Source of the DNA: CAVSRC01 sp963743015
GTDB lineage: Bacteria; Pseudomonadota; Alphaproteobacteria; Rhizobiales; Kaistiaceae
DNA length: 64,000 bases
Reading direction: 5' to 3'
Assembly (NCBI GenBank): GCA_963743015.1
Contig: CAVUOD010000020.1
Span: 1-64,000, forward strand
Shown: positions 48,364 to 60,998 of the stretch, one piece after another
Numbering within the stretch: the stretch's first letter is position 1
Layout: the number at the start of each line of letters is the position of its first letter
Notes under the pieces: model-generated
Database searches by the model: none
What the model saw: the letters and a program-made list of their open reading frames with translations, nothing else
What the model was told of the DNA's origin: nothing
Program-made: the position numbers and the translations under genes

Positions 48364-48486
48364 GACGGCCGTTCCCTAGCGCATTCTGCGCGTGAGCGGA
48401 ATTGCGCGCCTCGCCATCCGCAGCGTCCCCGCCGCCGCTTCGGTGTAGACTGGCGGCCGCACACGTTGCGGCAGAGGAGGCCAATC

Positions 48487-49050
48487 ATGACCAACACGTC
48501 CATGACATTGCCTGCCATCACCCAGGTGCGCGAGCATTGGGGCTGGTTCCTTGCGCTCGGTATCGTCTTCATCCTCGGCGGCGTCTTCGCCTTCGCCATG
48601 CCGCTGATCGCCAGCGTGACGGTCGCCATCTTCATCGGCTGGGCGTTCATCGTCGTCGGCGCCGTGCAGACCTTTCAGGCGTGGAGCATGCGCTCCTGGG
48701 GCGGCTTCATCTGGCAACTGATCATCGGCCTGGTCGTGCTGGTGGGCGGCATCGCCATGCTGATCAACCCGATCGTCGCCGCCGTCACCCTCACCCTGCT
48801 CATCGGCGCCATGTTCCTCGTCAAGGGCATCATGCAGGTCGGCTTTGCCCTGCGCTACCGGCCGCATACCGGCTGGGGCTGGATCCTGGCGGCCGGCATT
48901 CTCGCCATCGTCGTCGCGCTGATGATCATCTTCTCCTGGCCCTTCTCCGGCCTGTGGGTACCGGGCACGCTCGCCGGCATCTCGCTGATCTTCAGCGGCT
49001 GGAGCTATGTGATGATCGCCATGGCCGGCCGGCGGCTGGCGCGCAGCTGA
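48487..49050 (+). CDS. HdeD-family (DUF308) membrane protein
   Basis: A 187-residue protein with six hydrophobic helices and three imperfect DUF308 repeats (IVFILGGVFAFAMPLIASVT, ILAIVVALMIIFSWPFSG). E. coli HdeD contributes to acid resistance at high cell density; most relatives have no proven role. It is divergent from trmJ and followed by a hairpin terminator. Confidence 0.88.
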   Translation: MTNTSMTLPAITQVREHWGWFLALGIVFILGGVFAFAMPLIASVTVAIFIGWAFIVVGAVQTFQAWSMRSWGGFIWQLIIGLVVLVGGIAMLINPIVAAVTLTLLIGAMFLVKGIMQVGFALRYRPHTGWGWILAAGILAIVVALMIIFSWPFSGLWVPGTLAGISLIFSGWSYVMIAMAGRRLARS

Positions 49051-49074
49051 ACGTTCCGGTCTCCGGCGGATTGC

Positions 49075-49105
49075 CGGCCGCCGCAAGGCTCTCTTGCGGC
49101 GGCCG
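49075..49105 (+). terminator. Hairpin terminator after the HdeD-like gene
   Basis: CGGCCGCCGCAAG (49075-49087) pairs with CTTGCGGCGGCCG (49093-49105) around GCTCT, a perfect 13-bp stem 24 bases after the stop. There is no long T-run, so termination may be partial or Rho-assisted. Confidence 0.65.
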
Positions 49106-49290
49106 CGGAAATTCTGGCGGCGCCACAGGCTGTTAGCGCGATTTCTTCATGGAGGCAGCCCTGCGCAGCCGACCCAAGCTGCGAAGCTGCTGCGCATGCG
49201 CCCTCCCCGTCTTGGCGGGCGCGGCGACGGCTGATATGAGACGCCCACTTTTTCCCGCACCTCCCAGTCAAGATCGAAGGTTCCTCGCCC

Positions 49291-50502
49291 ATGGCCAAAA
49301 TCAAGGTTGCCAACCCCGTCGTCGAAATGGACGGCGATGAGATGACCCGCATCATCTGGCAGCTGATCAAGGACAAGCTGATCCGCCCCTATCTCGATAT
49401 CGACCTGCTCCGCTACGACCTCTCGATCGAGAACCGCGACGCGACCGACGATCAGGTGACCATCGACGCGGCCGAGGCGACCAAGAAGCACGGCGTCGGC
49501 ATCAAATGCGCCACCATCACCCCCGACGAGGCGCGGGTGAAGGAATTCAACCTCAAGAAGATGTGGAAGTCGCCGAACGGCACCATCCGCAACATCCTCG
49601 GCGGCGTCATCTTCCGCGAGCCGATCATCTGCAAGAACGTGCCGCGCCTGGTGCCCGGCTGGACCCAGCCCATCGTCGTCGGCCGTCATGCCTTCGGCGA
49701 CCAGTACCGCGCCACCGATTTCCGCTATCCCGGCAAGGGCAAGCTGACCATCAAGTTCACCGGCGACGACGGCACGGTGATCGAGCACGAGGTCTTCGAC
49801 GCGCCCGGCTCGGGCGTCGCCATGGCCATGTACAATCTCGACGACTCGATCCGCGATTTTGCCCGCGCCTCGATGAACTACGCCCTGGTGCGCAAGTACC
49901 CGCTCTACCTGTCGACCAAGAACACCATCCTCAAGGCCTATGACGGCCGCTTCAAGGACCTCTTCCAGGAGGTGTTCGAGGCCGAATTCGCCGACAAATT
50001 CAAAGCCGCCGGCATCACCTACGAGCACCGTCTGATCGACGACATGGTCGCCGCCTCGCTGAAATGGTCCGGTGGCTATATCTGGGCCTGCAAGAACTAC
50101 GACGGCGACGTCCAGTCCGACACGGTTGCCCAGGGCTTCGGCTCGCTCGGCCTGATGACCTCGGTGCTGGCCACGCCCGACGGCAGGACGGTGGAGGCGG
50201 AAGCTGCCCACGGCACCGTCACCCGCCACTATCGCGAGCACCAGAAGGGCCACGAGACCTCGACCAACTCGATCGCCTCGATCTTCGCCTGGACCCGCGG
50301 GCTCGCCCATCGCGCCAAGCTCGATGACAATGCGGCGCTGGCCAAGTTCGCCGACACGCTGGAGAAGGTCTGCGTCGCCACCGTCGAATCGGGCTTCATG
50401 ACCAAGGACCTGGCGCTGCTCGTCGGCCCCGACCAGAAGTGGCTGACCACCGAAGGTTTCCTCGACAAGGTCGACGAGAACCTGAAGAAAGCCATGGCCT
50501 GA
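49291..50502 (+). CDS. icd: NADP-dependent isocitrate dehydrogenase, dimeric type
   Basis: A 403-residue enzyme of the eukaryotic-like (type II) class common in alphaproteobacteria. Visible: KIKVANPVVEMDGDEMTRIIW, KMWKSPNGTIRNILGGVIFREPI (substrate-binding Ser and Arg region), YDGDVQSDTVAQGFGSLGLMTSVL with the metal Asp residues, and EAAHGTVTRHY for NADP. It oxidises isocitrate to 2-oxoglutarate in the TCA cycle. The 240 bp upstream include the hairpin of the previous gene. Confidence 0.96.
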   Translation: MAKIKVANPVVEMDGDEMTRIIWQLIKDKLIRPYLDIDLLRYDLSIENRDATDDQVTIDAAEATKKHGVGIKCATITPDEARVKEFNLKKMWKSPNGTIRNILGGVIFREPIICKNVPRLVPGWTQPIVVGRHAFGDQYRATDFRYPGKGKLTIKFTGDDGTVIEHEVFDAPGSGVAMAMYNLDDSIRDFARASMNYALVRKYPLYLSTKNTILKAYDGRFKDLFQEVFEAEFADKFKAAGITYEHRLIDDMVAASLKWSGGYIWACKNYDGDVQSDTVAQGFGSLGLMTSVLATPDGRTVEAEAAHGTVTRHYREHQKGHETSTNSIASIFAWTRGLAHRAKLDDNAALAKFADTLEKVCVATVESGFMTKDLALLVGPDQKWLTTEGFLDKVDENLKKAMA

Positions 50503-50504
50503 CA

Positions 50505-50993
50505 CTAACGGCCGGCTGGCGCTTTCCCGAAACGGGGGCGCCAGACGGCCAGCGCCATCATGGCGAGCGTCAGCAGCACATTGATGCCGCCCACAGCACT
50601 CTCGAGCCGATAGCCTGCCGCGACTGCCGCCGTGTCGCCACCGCCGGCGGCAACCGCGAGCGCGCCGTCCAGGATTGCGCTCACTGTCGGCATGACGATC
50701 GTCAGCGCCAGAACCAGGACGACCACAGCAAGCCCGCCATGGACCAACATCCATGTCGGCCGCCGCTGCGTCCGGATCGCCATGATGAGACCGGTCACCA
50801 CCGCAAGGCCGAGCCCCGGCATGGTCACCACCTGGCTGGCGAACAGGATCTGCCGGCGCGCCGCAATGAATTCGGCGCTGCCGCCCGGCGCGCCACCGAG
50901 CACGCTTGCCGCCACATGGCAGAGGATCGAGCCGAGAAACAGCGCCAGCCCGACGAGATGCAGCAGTTTCAGAAAGCCTGCCATCGCCCACAC
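50505..50993 (-). CDS. Four-helix membrane protein (DUF2269-like)
   Basis: A 162-residue protein with four hydrophobic segments; KLLHLVGLALFLGSILCHVAAS and QVVTMPGLGLAVVTGLIMA contain the His-Leu and G-rich pattern of DUF2269/heme-copper-like small membrane proteins. No function is known. The start may be residue 1 or the Met at residue 4. It is convergent with icd, leaving two bases between stops, and divergent from the aldo/keto reductase. Confidence 0.65.
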   Translation of the reverse strand: MWAMAGFLKLLHLVGLALFLGSILCHVAASVLGGAPGGSAEFIAARRQILFASQVVTMPGLGLAVVTGLIMAIRTQRRPTWMLVHGGLAVVVLVLALTIVMPTVSAILDGALAVAAGGGDTAAVAAGYRLESAVGGINVLLTLAMMALAVWRPRFGKAPAGR

Positions 50994-51170
50994 GCCCTGC
51001 CCTGTCCGCCTTGCTTTTTAGCAGATGCCGGTCGCGCGTGGTCTGCGGCATGCAGGCCCGTGCTTTGCGCGCGCCGTTCCCTTGTCATGGCGTCGGCGCA
51101 TACTATGTGAAGCGGAGGAGCCTCCATTTAATCCCCACGCACCTTCCCTTTCTCAAGACGGACATTTTCC

Positions 51171-52196
51171 ATGCGCTACCAGCCTCTCGGCCGCACGGGC
51201 CTTCTCGTATCGGAAATCTGCCTCGGCACCATGACCTTCGGCGGTCGTGGCGGCATCTGGACCCATATCGGCGACGTCGATCAGGCCGCCGCCGACCGCA
51301 TCGTCGCCCGCGCCGCCGATGCCGGCGTCAACTTCATCGACACGGCCGACGTCTATTCGGAAGGCTGGTCGGAGGAGATCACCGGCCGGGCAATGGTCAA
51401 TTCCGGCCGGCCGCGCACCGATTTCGTCCTCGCCACCAAGGTCCACGGTGCGACCGGCAAGGGGCCCAACGACCGTGGCTCCTCGCGCGGCCACATCATG
51501 GACGCGGTCAAGGCGAGCCTGAAGCGGCTCGGCACCGACTATATCGACCTCTACCAGATCCACGGCCAGGACCTGCTGGCGCCGGTCGAGGAGACCGTTC
51601 GCGCCCTCGACGACCTCGTCCGCCAGGGACACGTGCGCTACGTCGGCTGCTCCAACTGGGCGGCCTGGAGGATCATGCAGGCGCTGGGCATCGCCGACAG
51701 CCACGGCTGGGCGCGCTTCGCCTCGCTGCAGGCCTACTACACCATCGGCGGGCGCGACCTGGAGCGCGAGATCGCGCCCCTGCTCCAGAACCAGGGCGTC
51801 GGCCTGATGGTGTGGAGCCCGCTTGCCGGTGGCCTGCTGTCTGGCAAGTTCGACCGCGACGGCAAGGGGCCGGACGGCTCGCGCCGCGTCACCTTCGACT
51901 TTCCCCCGGTCGACAAGGACCGCGCCTTCGCCTGCATCGACGCCATGCGCCCGATGGCCGAGGCGCGCGGCGTCTCCGTCGCCCGCATCGCCATTGCCTG
52001 GCTGCTGCACCAGCCCTTCGTCACCACGGTGATCATCGGCGCCCGCAACACCGACCAGCTCGACGACAACATCGCCGCCAGCGAGATCACGCTCTCGCCG
52101 GAAGAACTGGCGACGCTCGACACGGTGAGCGCCCTGCCGCCGGAATATCCCGGCTGGATGATCACGCGCCAGAACGAAGGCCGGCGGCCGGGCTGA
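51171..52196 (+). CDS. Aldo/keto reductase
   Basis: A 341-residue TIM-barrel NADPH oxidoreductase. Catalytic tetrad residues appear in NFIDTADVYSEGWSEEITG (Asp and Tyr), ATKVHG (Lys) and DLYQIHGQD (His). It has the usual C-terminal NADPH site (TTVIIGARNTDQLDDNIAA). Substrate cannot be inferred; many such enzymes reduce aldehydes. It starts 177 bp after the divergent membrane-protein gene and is followed by a hairpin. Confidence 0.9.
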   Translation: MRYQPLGRTGLLVSEICLGTMTFGGRGGIWTHIGDVDQAAADRIVARAADAGVNFIDTADVYSEGWSEEITGRAMVNSGRPRTDFVLATKVHGATGKGPNDRGSSRGHIMDAVKASLKRLGTDYIDLYQIHGQDLLAPVEETVRALDDLVRQGHVRYVGCSNWAAWRIMQALGIADSHGWARFASLQAYYTIGGRDLEREIAPLLQNQGVGLMVWSPLAGGLLSGKFDRDGKGPDGSRRVTFDFPPVDKDRAFACIDAMRPMAEARGVSVARIAIAWLLHQPFVTTVIIGARNTDQLDDNIAASEITLSPEELATLDTVSALPPEYPGWMITRQNEGRRPG

Positions 52197-52203
52197 GGCG
52201 GGA

Positions 52204-52226
52204 GGCGCGGCCGGCTGGGCCGCGCC
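52204..52226 (+). terminator. Hairpin terminator after the aldo/keto reductase
   Basis: GGCGCGGCC (52204-52212) pairs with GGCCGCGCC (52218-52226) around GGCTG, then GCTTCTCC. It lies between the converging aldo/keto reductase and autotransporter genes. Confidence 0.6.
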
Positions 52227-52257
52227 GCTTCTCCATGAGGCGCCGGAAACGGACGGC

Positions 52258-54529
52258 TCAGAAGGCGAGGCTGACGCCGGCCTCGGCGGCAAGGACGTTG
52301 CTGTCGTCGGAATAGTGCGTGAACTCGCCCGACAGAGAGACCGTCGTGCGGCCCATGTGAAGTGCCAGGCCGGCGCCGGCATAGCCGCCCCACACGGTCT
52401 TCGCACCCGGCGTCGCAAACGAGATCGCCTGGCTGAGCAGGGTCGCGCTGACCGTGCTGCCGCCGACCCGCTGGGAACCGAGCACGCCGCCATGGACCTC
52501 GGTGGTCAGCACCTTGCCCGACGCCAGGGCATGCGTCATCGTCGCCTTGAGCTGCGCGCGCTCCTCGAAATCGTCGAGCGCGCGGGCGCCGACCGTCAGG
52601 TTCGCCGTCGAGCCGCTCTCCGTGTAGCCGTCGAAGTTGGCGTGGAGATAGCGCAGCCGCACGCTCGGCGTGAGCGTGAACGAGCCGTCCGTGGTCGGCA
52701 TCTCAAAGGCATGGCCGAGCGTCACCTCGGGCGCGATAAACCAGCCGCCGAAGCTCGCCTTGGCCGTCTCGATGCCGTTCGGAGCGAGGTTGTTGTTGAT
52801 CGTGCGGGCCTCGTCGTTCCACGAGTGGCCGGCCTGAACCGCCAGCGCCAGGAAGCTGGCGCCGAAGTCCTTGCGCGCGAACAGACCGCCGAAGGCGATG
52901 GTGCTCGTGTCGTGGTCCATGCCCAGGTTGACCTGCGTGTCGATGCTGCCGCCGCCGAGGAAAGCGCCGACGCGCAGCGACGGCGAGACCCGCCCGTCGC
53001 CGCCGACGAGGCCGCCGTAATAATCGGTCGTCGCGCCGAGCAGCACGCCGCTTGCCGGCTGGCTGCGGTGGCCGCCGAAGCCGCGGCCCCACAGCGTCAT
53101 GCCGTTGGAATAGGCCACGGCCGCATCCCTGACCGGCATCGGGTCGGCATAGGCAAGCGCGGCAGCGGCGCCCGCGCTCTGCGTGCCGGCCTTGCTGCCG
53201 GACGCATAGGCCAGGGGCTGGTCCGAAAACAGACTGGCCGTGGCATCGCCCGCGCCGCTCCCCATCGCCTGGAAGCGGTTGTCGAGGATGGAGGAAACGT
53301 TGCCGGTGAAGTCCATCAGGGTGCGGTCGGAGAGCGAAAACGGCGTCGGGTCGACGGTGGCGACCTGGAGCGATGATGTGCTCACAGCGTAGGGAATCCC
53401 GCCAAGGAAATTGACGGTGTCACCGGCAAGCGTGGAGTTCGAAGGTGAGGTTCTGGTTGCCGGTCTGGAAATTGACCGTGTCGCCACTGCTGCCGAGATG
53501 GATCGCGCCAATCAGCACCGAGCCCGGCAGGAGCGTCAGCGTGTCGTCGGCATCGAAATAGAGCGCATAGGTGCTGCCGGAGATCGTGCCGGAATTGATG
53601 ACGTTGGCGGTGTTGCCCGGATTGCCATAGAAGCCATAGCCGCTGCCGCTCGTGCTGGTGCCGGAGATTGTGCCGGTGTTGGTCACAGTGGTCATGGCAC
53701 CAATACCAGCGCCGACGATGCCATAGGCGAAGCTGCTTGAACTCGTGCCGGAGATCGTGCCCGCGTTGGTCACAGTGACGGTGCCGCCGGTGCCGATACC
53801 TCTAGCGATGCCGCTCGTGCTGGTGCCCGAGATCGTGCCCGTGTTGGTTATGGTGCCGAAAGTGGTGACGATGCCCTCGGCTGAGTCGGTCGTGGTTACG
53901 GCGGAGATCGTGCCCGTATTGATCACATTGGCGGTGTCGGCGAAGATGCCTTTCGCGGGGCCAGTTCCCCCGTTGGCGGCGATGGCGCCGGAATTGATTA
54001 CAGTCGCCGTAGCACCGGCAGCATGGATGCCGATGCCTCCGCGTCTGCCCGGTCCCGGAGATTGTGCCCGTATTGGTCACGGTGGTGGCGGTGCTGGCAA
54101 AGATGCCCTGACCCGAATTCTCCCGCCCCGGCGCCGATGCCGGAGATGGTACCCGCATTGGTCACCGTGGAGGTGGGGGCGTAGACACCGGTACCAGTAA
54201 GGCTTCCAGTGCCCGTGATGGTGCCGGTAGCGGTATTGGTAAGCGTCAGGGTGCCGGTATCCGTCGATGCCATTAGCACCGCCGGAAATGGCCACCGAAT
54301 TGGTGCAGGTCTGATTTGTGCCGGTGGATTGAACAAGCCGCGACGCCCTCGCCCGGCGCCAGCAGCGCCAGCATGACCGCGAAGAGCAGCGACCGGCACC
54401 AACCGGCCAGAAACGCCAAACTGGACCGCTCCGGCCAGCCCCAACAAAAGCCGCACCGCGTCCATCGATCGTCGCAGTCATACGCCCCCACTCCCCAGCA
54501 CACATCGCCCCGCAGCGGAGGCCGCGCAA
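52258..54529 (-). pseudogene. Second autotransporter with repeat-rich passenger, frame breaks in the passenger
   Basis: The C-terminal 418 residues are intact (53511-52258): a passenger end DTVNFLGGIPYAVSTSSLQV and a full beta-barrel (GMTLWGRGFGGHRSQ, ending VSLAF with terminal Phe). The upstream passenger is a run of imperfect repeats built on NTGTISGTSTSG. It is broken near 53437, 54040 and 54118 and again in the signal region (about 54330). At 53437 removing one base joins LTFE to the barrel-proximal part. The N-terminal start cannot be fixed. Proteins of this architecture are secreted to the cell surface and often act in adhesion. Confidence 0.8.
53570..54240 (-). repeat. Tandem repeats of about 80 bp in the autotransporter passenger
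   Basis: About nine imperfect copies are spaced 78-84 bp, all multiples of three where the frame is intact (starting near 53577, 53661, 53745, 53823 and 53904, and continuing to about 54210). Each encodes a version of TVTNTGTISGTS(T/S)SG. Such repeats form beta-helix rungs and can change number by slippage. Confidence 0.75.
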
Positions 54530-54561
54530 AATCGACTGGGCAGCATCGGCTGAGGTTCATC

Positions 54562-54575
54562 CAATACGTGTATTG
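54562..54575. promoter_or_regulatory. Palindrome upstream of the second autotransporter
   Basis: CAATAC (54562-54567) and GTATTG (54570-54575) are perfect inverted arms around GT, about 35 bp upstream of the autotransporter frames. It is in an AT-richer pocket and could be an operator, but does not fit CT-N12-AG. Confidence 0.35.
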
Positions 54576-54681
54576 TGCGGCAAGCAATGCGAACAACCAG
54601 AAGTTTTTAGCCGACGTGTCTCATCTGCCACACCGATCATTCCGGCCGCTGGCGCGGCTGGAGCGCGGCTGACGCCCGGTC

Positions 54682-56446
54682 CTATCCGACCGGTCCGGCA
54701 GGCCTCGGCGGCGGCGGCGGGTCGACCAGCCGCCGGATCTCGGCATCACGCTGCACCATCAGATAGGTGTCGATGGCGTCGTCCGGCAGGCCGAGCCCCG
54801 CCAGCACCCGGCCGCCGAGCTGCAGGCTGCCTTCCAGCGCCTCCGGTACCACGCTGCTCGCCCCGGCCTGCATGAGCTGTTGCGCGTGGTCGGCATCGAG
54901 CGCCCGGGCATAGATGGCGGCATTCGGCCAGGCCAGGCGGATGGCGCGCACCATGCGCTCCGCCGCAACCGGCCTGTCCGGCGTCACCACGAAGGCCCGC
55001 GCCGCGCGCGCCGCCGACCTGGCGCAGGATCTCGTAGCGGCTGGCATCGCCGTAGAAGACCGGCCTGCCGCGCGCCCGCGCCATGGCCACCCGCTCGGTA
55101 TTGAGATCGAGCGCCACATAGGCGATTCCCGTGGCGTCGAGCAGACGGGCGACTGCCCGACCGACCCGGCCGAATCCACCGATGACGACATGGCCGGTGA
55201 GTTCCGCGCTGGCCGGCCCGGCGCCATGACGGACGCTGTCCTGGCGGGCCGCGAGCCGCGCACCGATCCGCCGGCCGACCGCCGCCATGGCCGGCGTCGC
55301 CAGCATCGACAGCGCCGCCACCGAGAGCAGGAACTGGTAGAAAGCCGGCGTCAGCACGTCCGCCCGCCGGGCCAGCGTGAACACCACGAAGGCGAATTCG
55401 CCCGCCCCGGCCAGCAGGAAGGCGGCCTCCGCCGCCACCGCCGGCTCGACCCGGAACAGGCGCGTGGCGCCGTAGATCGTGATCCCCTTGAAGACGAGCA
55501 GCGCGACGACCGCCGCGATCAGCGGCAGCAGGTTCGATTGCAGGCTGGCCAGGTTGAAGCTCATGCCGACGGTCATGAAGAACAGGCCGAGCAGCAGACC
55601 CTTGAAGGGCTCGATCTCGACCTCGATCTGGTGGCGGAACTCGCCGTCGCCGAGCAGCATGCCGGAGAGGAAGGCGCCGAGCGCCGCCGACAGGCCGACC
55701 ATCTCGGTCAAGAGCCCCGTGCCGATCGCCAGGAACAGGGCGATGGCGATCACCAGCTCGCGGCTGCCGGTCGCCGCGGCCAGACGCATCAACGGCGTGA
55801 CGACGAAACGCCCGACCGTGAGGATCACCGCCACGGCGGCGATCGCCAGGCCGATCGCACGCATCAGCGCCGTCGGCACGGCTACGCCCTCACTGCCGCC
55901 GAGAAGGCCGACGATGATGACGATCGGCACGACCATGAGGTCCTGGAACAGCAGCACGCCGATGCACAGGCGGCCGACCGGGGCGGCGAAGCGGCGCTGC
56001 TCGATCATCACCTGCGAGGCGATGGCCGTCGACGACAGGGCCAGCGCCATGGCGACGACCACCGGCCCCGCCACCCCGCCGACGATCCAGGCAGCCGTGA
56101 CGCCGATCAGCAGCATCGACAGGAAGACCTGCGTCGAGCCGATGCCGAGCACCGTCCGCCGCATCGCCCACAGCCGGTCGAGCGAGAATTCGAGCCCGAT
56201 GAGGAAGAGCAGGAAGATGACGCCCATCTCGGCGAACGGCCGCACATGTTCGGAATCGGCGAAGGTGATCAGGCCCAGCCAGGGGAAGGTCGCGCTCAGA
56301 TGGCCGAGGCCGCCGGGCCCCAGAATCACGCCGGCGATCAGGAAGCCGAGCACCGGACCGAAGCGCAGCCGGCCGAACAGCGGCACGACCACGCCGGCCG
56401 TCGCCAGAACGATCATCAGCTCGCGAATCCACTCGCCTTCGCTCAT
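54682..56446 (-). CDS. Monovalent cation:proton antiporter-2 (KefB/KefC-like) with TrkA-N domain, one frame break
   Basis: A CPA2-family membrane antiporter: about twelve helices from residue 10 to about 390 (VVVPLFGRLRFGPVLGFLIAGVILGPGGLG, FLLFLIGLEFSLDRLW, LFFMTVGMSFNL), then a TrkA-N/RCK nucleotide-binding domain (GHVVIGGFGRVGRAVARLLDATG). Near 55018 the frame breaks; dropping one G joins EILRQVG to AARAFVVTPDRPVAAERMVRAIR and reaches the stop at 54682. The span of 1,765 bp is one over a multiple of three; corrected length 587. Role: K+ or Na+ exchange for H+, gated by NAD(H) or glutathione. Overlaps the channel gene by four bases. Confidence 0.88.
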
Positions 56447-57791
56447 GACCGGACGATAGCCGACTTCCGTCTTGCCGGTGAGCCCCGCTCAGGCTTCGTC
56501 TTCGCTCGAGTTCTTCGCTGACGATGTCGCCATGCGGCGTGACCACGTCCTCGCCGAGGCGATCGCGCGCAACCTCGCGCACGCGCTCGGCGAAACGCTT
56601 GTCGCGATCCATCAGCGCATGCAGATCGGCGCTGTCCAGCACCAGCAGCCGGGTGCGCGTCGTCGCGGTGACGGTGGCCGAGCGGCGGGCGCGGCGCAGC
56701 ACCGCGATCTCCCCGAAGAAATGGCCGACGCCGAGCCGCACCTTCTCCTGCGGCAGGTCGATCTCGACCTCGCCGGCAGCGATGAAATACATCGCACGCG
56801 CCGTGCTCCCCTTGCGCACGATGACCCCGCCCGGCTCGACCGATTGAGCCGAGAGCTGGCCGGCGATATCGGCGATCTCGCTGGCGGTCAGCCCGGCGAA
56901 CAGCGGCACGCGCGCCACCATGCCCCAGGTGACGACGAAATCGCGCCGGTGGATCTCGTTGGCGAACGCCGTCGCCACGATGCCGACCGGCAGGGCCAGC
57001 ATGAGGATGCCCATGAGCACGGTCAGCCCGCCGACCATGCGGCCGAGCGGCGTGATCGGCACCACGTCGCCGTAGCCGGTGGTGGTCAGCGTCACGATCG
57101 CCCACCACATGGCGTCCGGCACCGTACCGAACTTGTCCGGCTGCGCCTGGCCCTCGATGACATGCATGATCGAAGCAGCCACCACGGTGGCACCGAGCAG
57201 GATGATGACGCAGCCGAAGAGCGCCCGGCGTTCCGCATAAAGCGCGTCGAGCAGCGAGCGCATGGCCGGCGAATAGCGCGCCAGCTTGAGGAAGCGGACG
57301 ATGCGGAAGACGAGCAGGACGCGGAGATCCGCGGCGAAGAACAAGGCGGCCCAGAAGGGCACCACGGCCAGGAGATCGATCAACCCGGGGCCGCTCACCA
57401 TGTAACCCAGCCACGGCGGCAGGTAGCGCCGCGGACGCAGCGGCTGGTCGATCGCCGCCCAGATGCGGGCCGCGTATTCGACCGTGAAGACGACCAGCGA
57501 GACGATCTCGATGACGTAGAAGACGAGGTGATATTCGGCCGACAGCGACGGCACCAATTCCAGAACGACCGCCGCCAGATTGAGGGTGATCAGAACGATC
57601 AGCGACGTATTGACGACCCGGCTGAGCGGATCGTCGCGCGGCGCTTCCTCAAGGATCTCGAACAGACGCTGGCGCAACCGCGCCACGGCAACGCCGACCG
57701 GCCCGGCCTTGGGAATACGGGAGCGCAGGCGCCTCACAGCCGTTCCGCGGCGCGCCGCCGCGCCGCTCCGGCTTTGTCGGCTCCGCGCCAT
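56443..57791 (-). CDS. Voltage-gated-type K+ channel with cyclic nucleotide-binding domain
   Basis: From the ATG at 57791: six transmembrane segments with a voltage-sensor-like S4 (LRVLLVFRIVRFLKLARYSPAM), the K+ selectivity filter TLTTTGYGDVVP, and a C-terminal cNMP-binding domain (VEPGGVIVRKGSTARAMYFIAAGEVEIDL, FFGEIAVLRRARRSATVTATTRTRLLVL). The expected stop at 56443 (ATGA with the antiporter) needs a frame change near 56505, since the frame otherwise runs on past the antiporter start. The span of 1,349 bp is two over a multiple of three. This change is less certain than others. It follows alaS by four bases. Confidence 0.85.
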
Positions 57792-57795
57792 CCGT

Positions 57796-60467
<2,672 letters not shown>

Positions 60468-60558
60468 GGCCGTCCGGGGTTCTTGAAAAAGGCGGCACCG
60501 CCGCAACCGCCGGGTTCTACAGCCCCGGCGGCGGCCATGTCCATAATTGTGACGAATC

Positions 60559-60981
60559 TTAGGGTGGAAGGCTGACCCGGCCCATCGCGTCAAGCGACCA
60601 GCCCGGATTCCAGGCGACTTCCCAGGCATGGCCGTCGGGATCGGCGAAATAGCCGGAATAGCCGCCCCAGAACACCTCTTCCGCCGGCTTGAGGACGCTG
60701 GCCCCGGCTGCCTCGGCCTCAGCCAGCACCGCATCGACCTCCTCTTTGGAGCGGGCATTGTAGGCCAGCGTGATCCCGCCGAAGGATGCGCCGGTGTCGG
60801 TCACACGCGCATCCTCGGCCAGCAACCGACGCGACCACAAGGCGAAGACGGCGCCGGGAATCTGGAAGAAGACGACGCTTTCGTCCTTGTTGCCGCGCCG
60901 CCAGCCGAGCGCCTCGTAGAAGCGGCGCGAGCGGTCGAGATCGGCAACGCCGAGGGTGATGAGGCTGACCCGCTGCTCCAT
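60559..60981 (-). CDS. VOC-family (glyoxalase-fold) protein
   Basis: A 140-residue vicinal oxygen chelate protein: LITLGVADLDRSRRFYEALGWRRGNKDESVVFFQIPG, then GGITLAYNARSKEEVDAVLAEAEAAGA and DPDGHAWEVAWNPGW with the second-repeat metal-binding Glu. Such proteins include glyoxalases, dioxygenases and resistance proteins; substrate unknown. It is 17 bases downstream of recA on the same strand, and 91 bases from the alaS start. Confidence 0.87.
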   Translation of the reverse strand: MEQRVSLITLGVADLDRSRRFYEALGWRRGNKDESVVFFQIPGAVFALWSRRLLAEDARVTDTGASFGGITLAYNARSKEEVDAVLAEAEAAGASVLKPAEEVFWGGYSGYFADPDGHAWEVAWNPGWSLDAMGRVSLPP

Positions 60982-60998
60982 GACCGGTGCCTCAAGGC

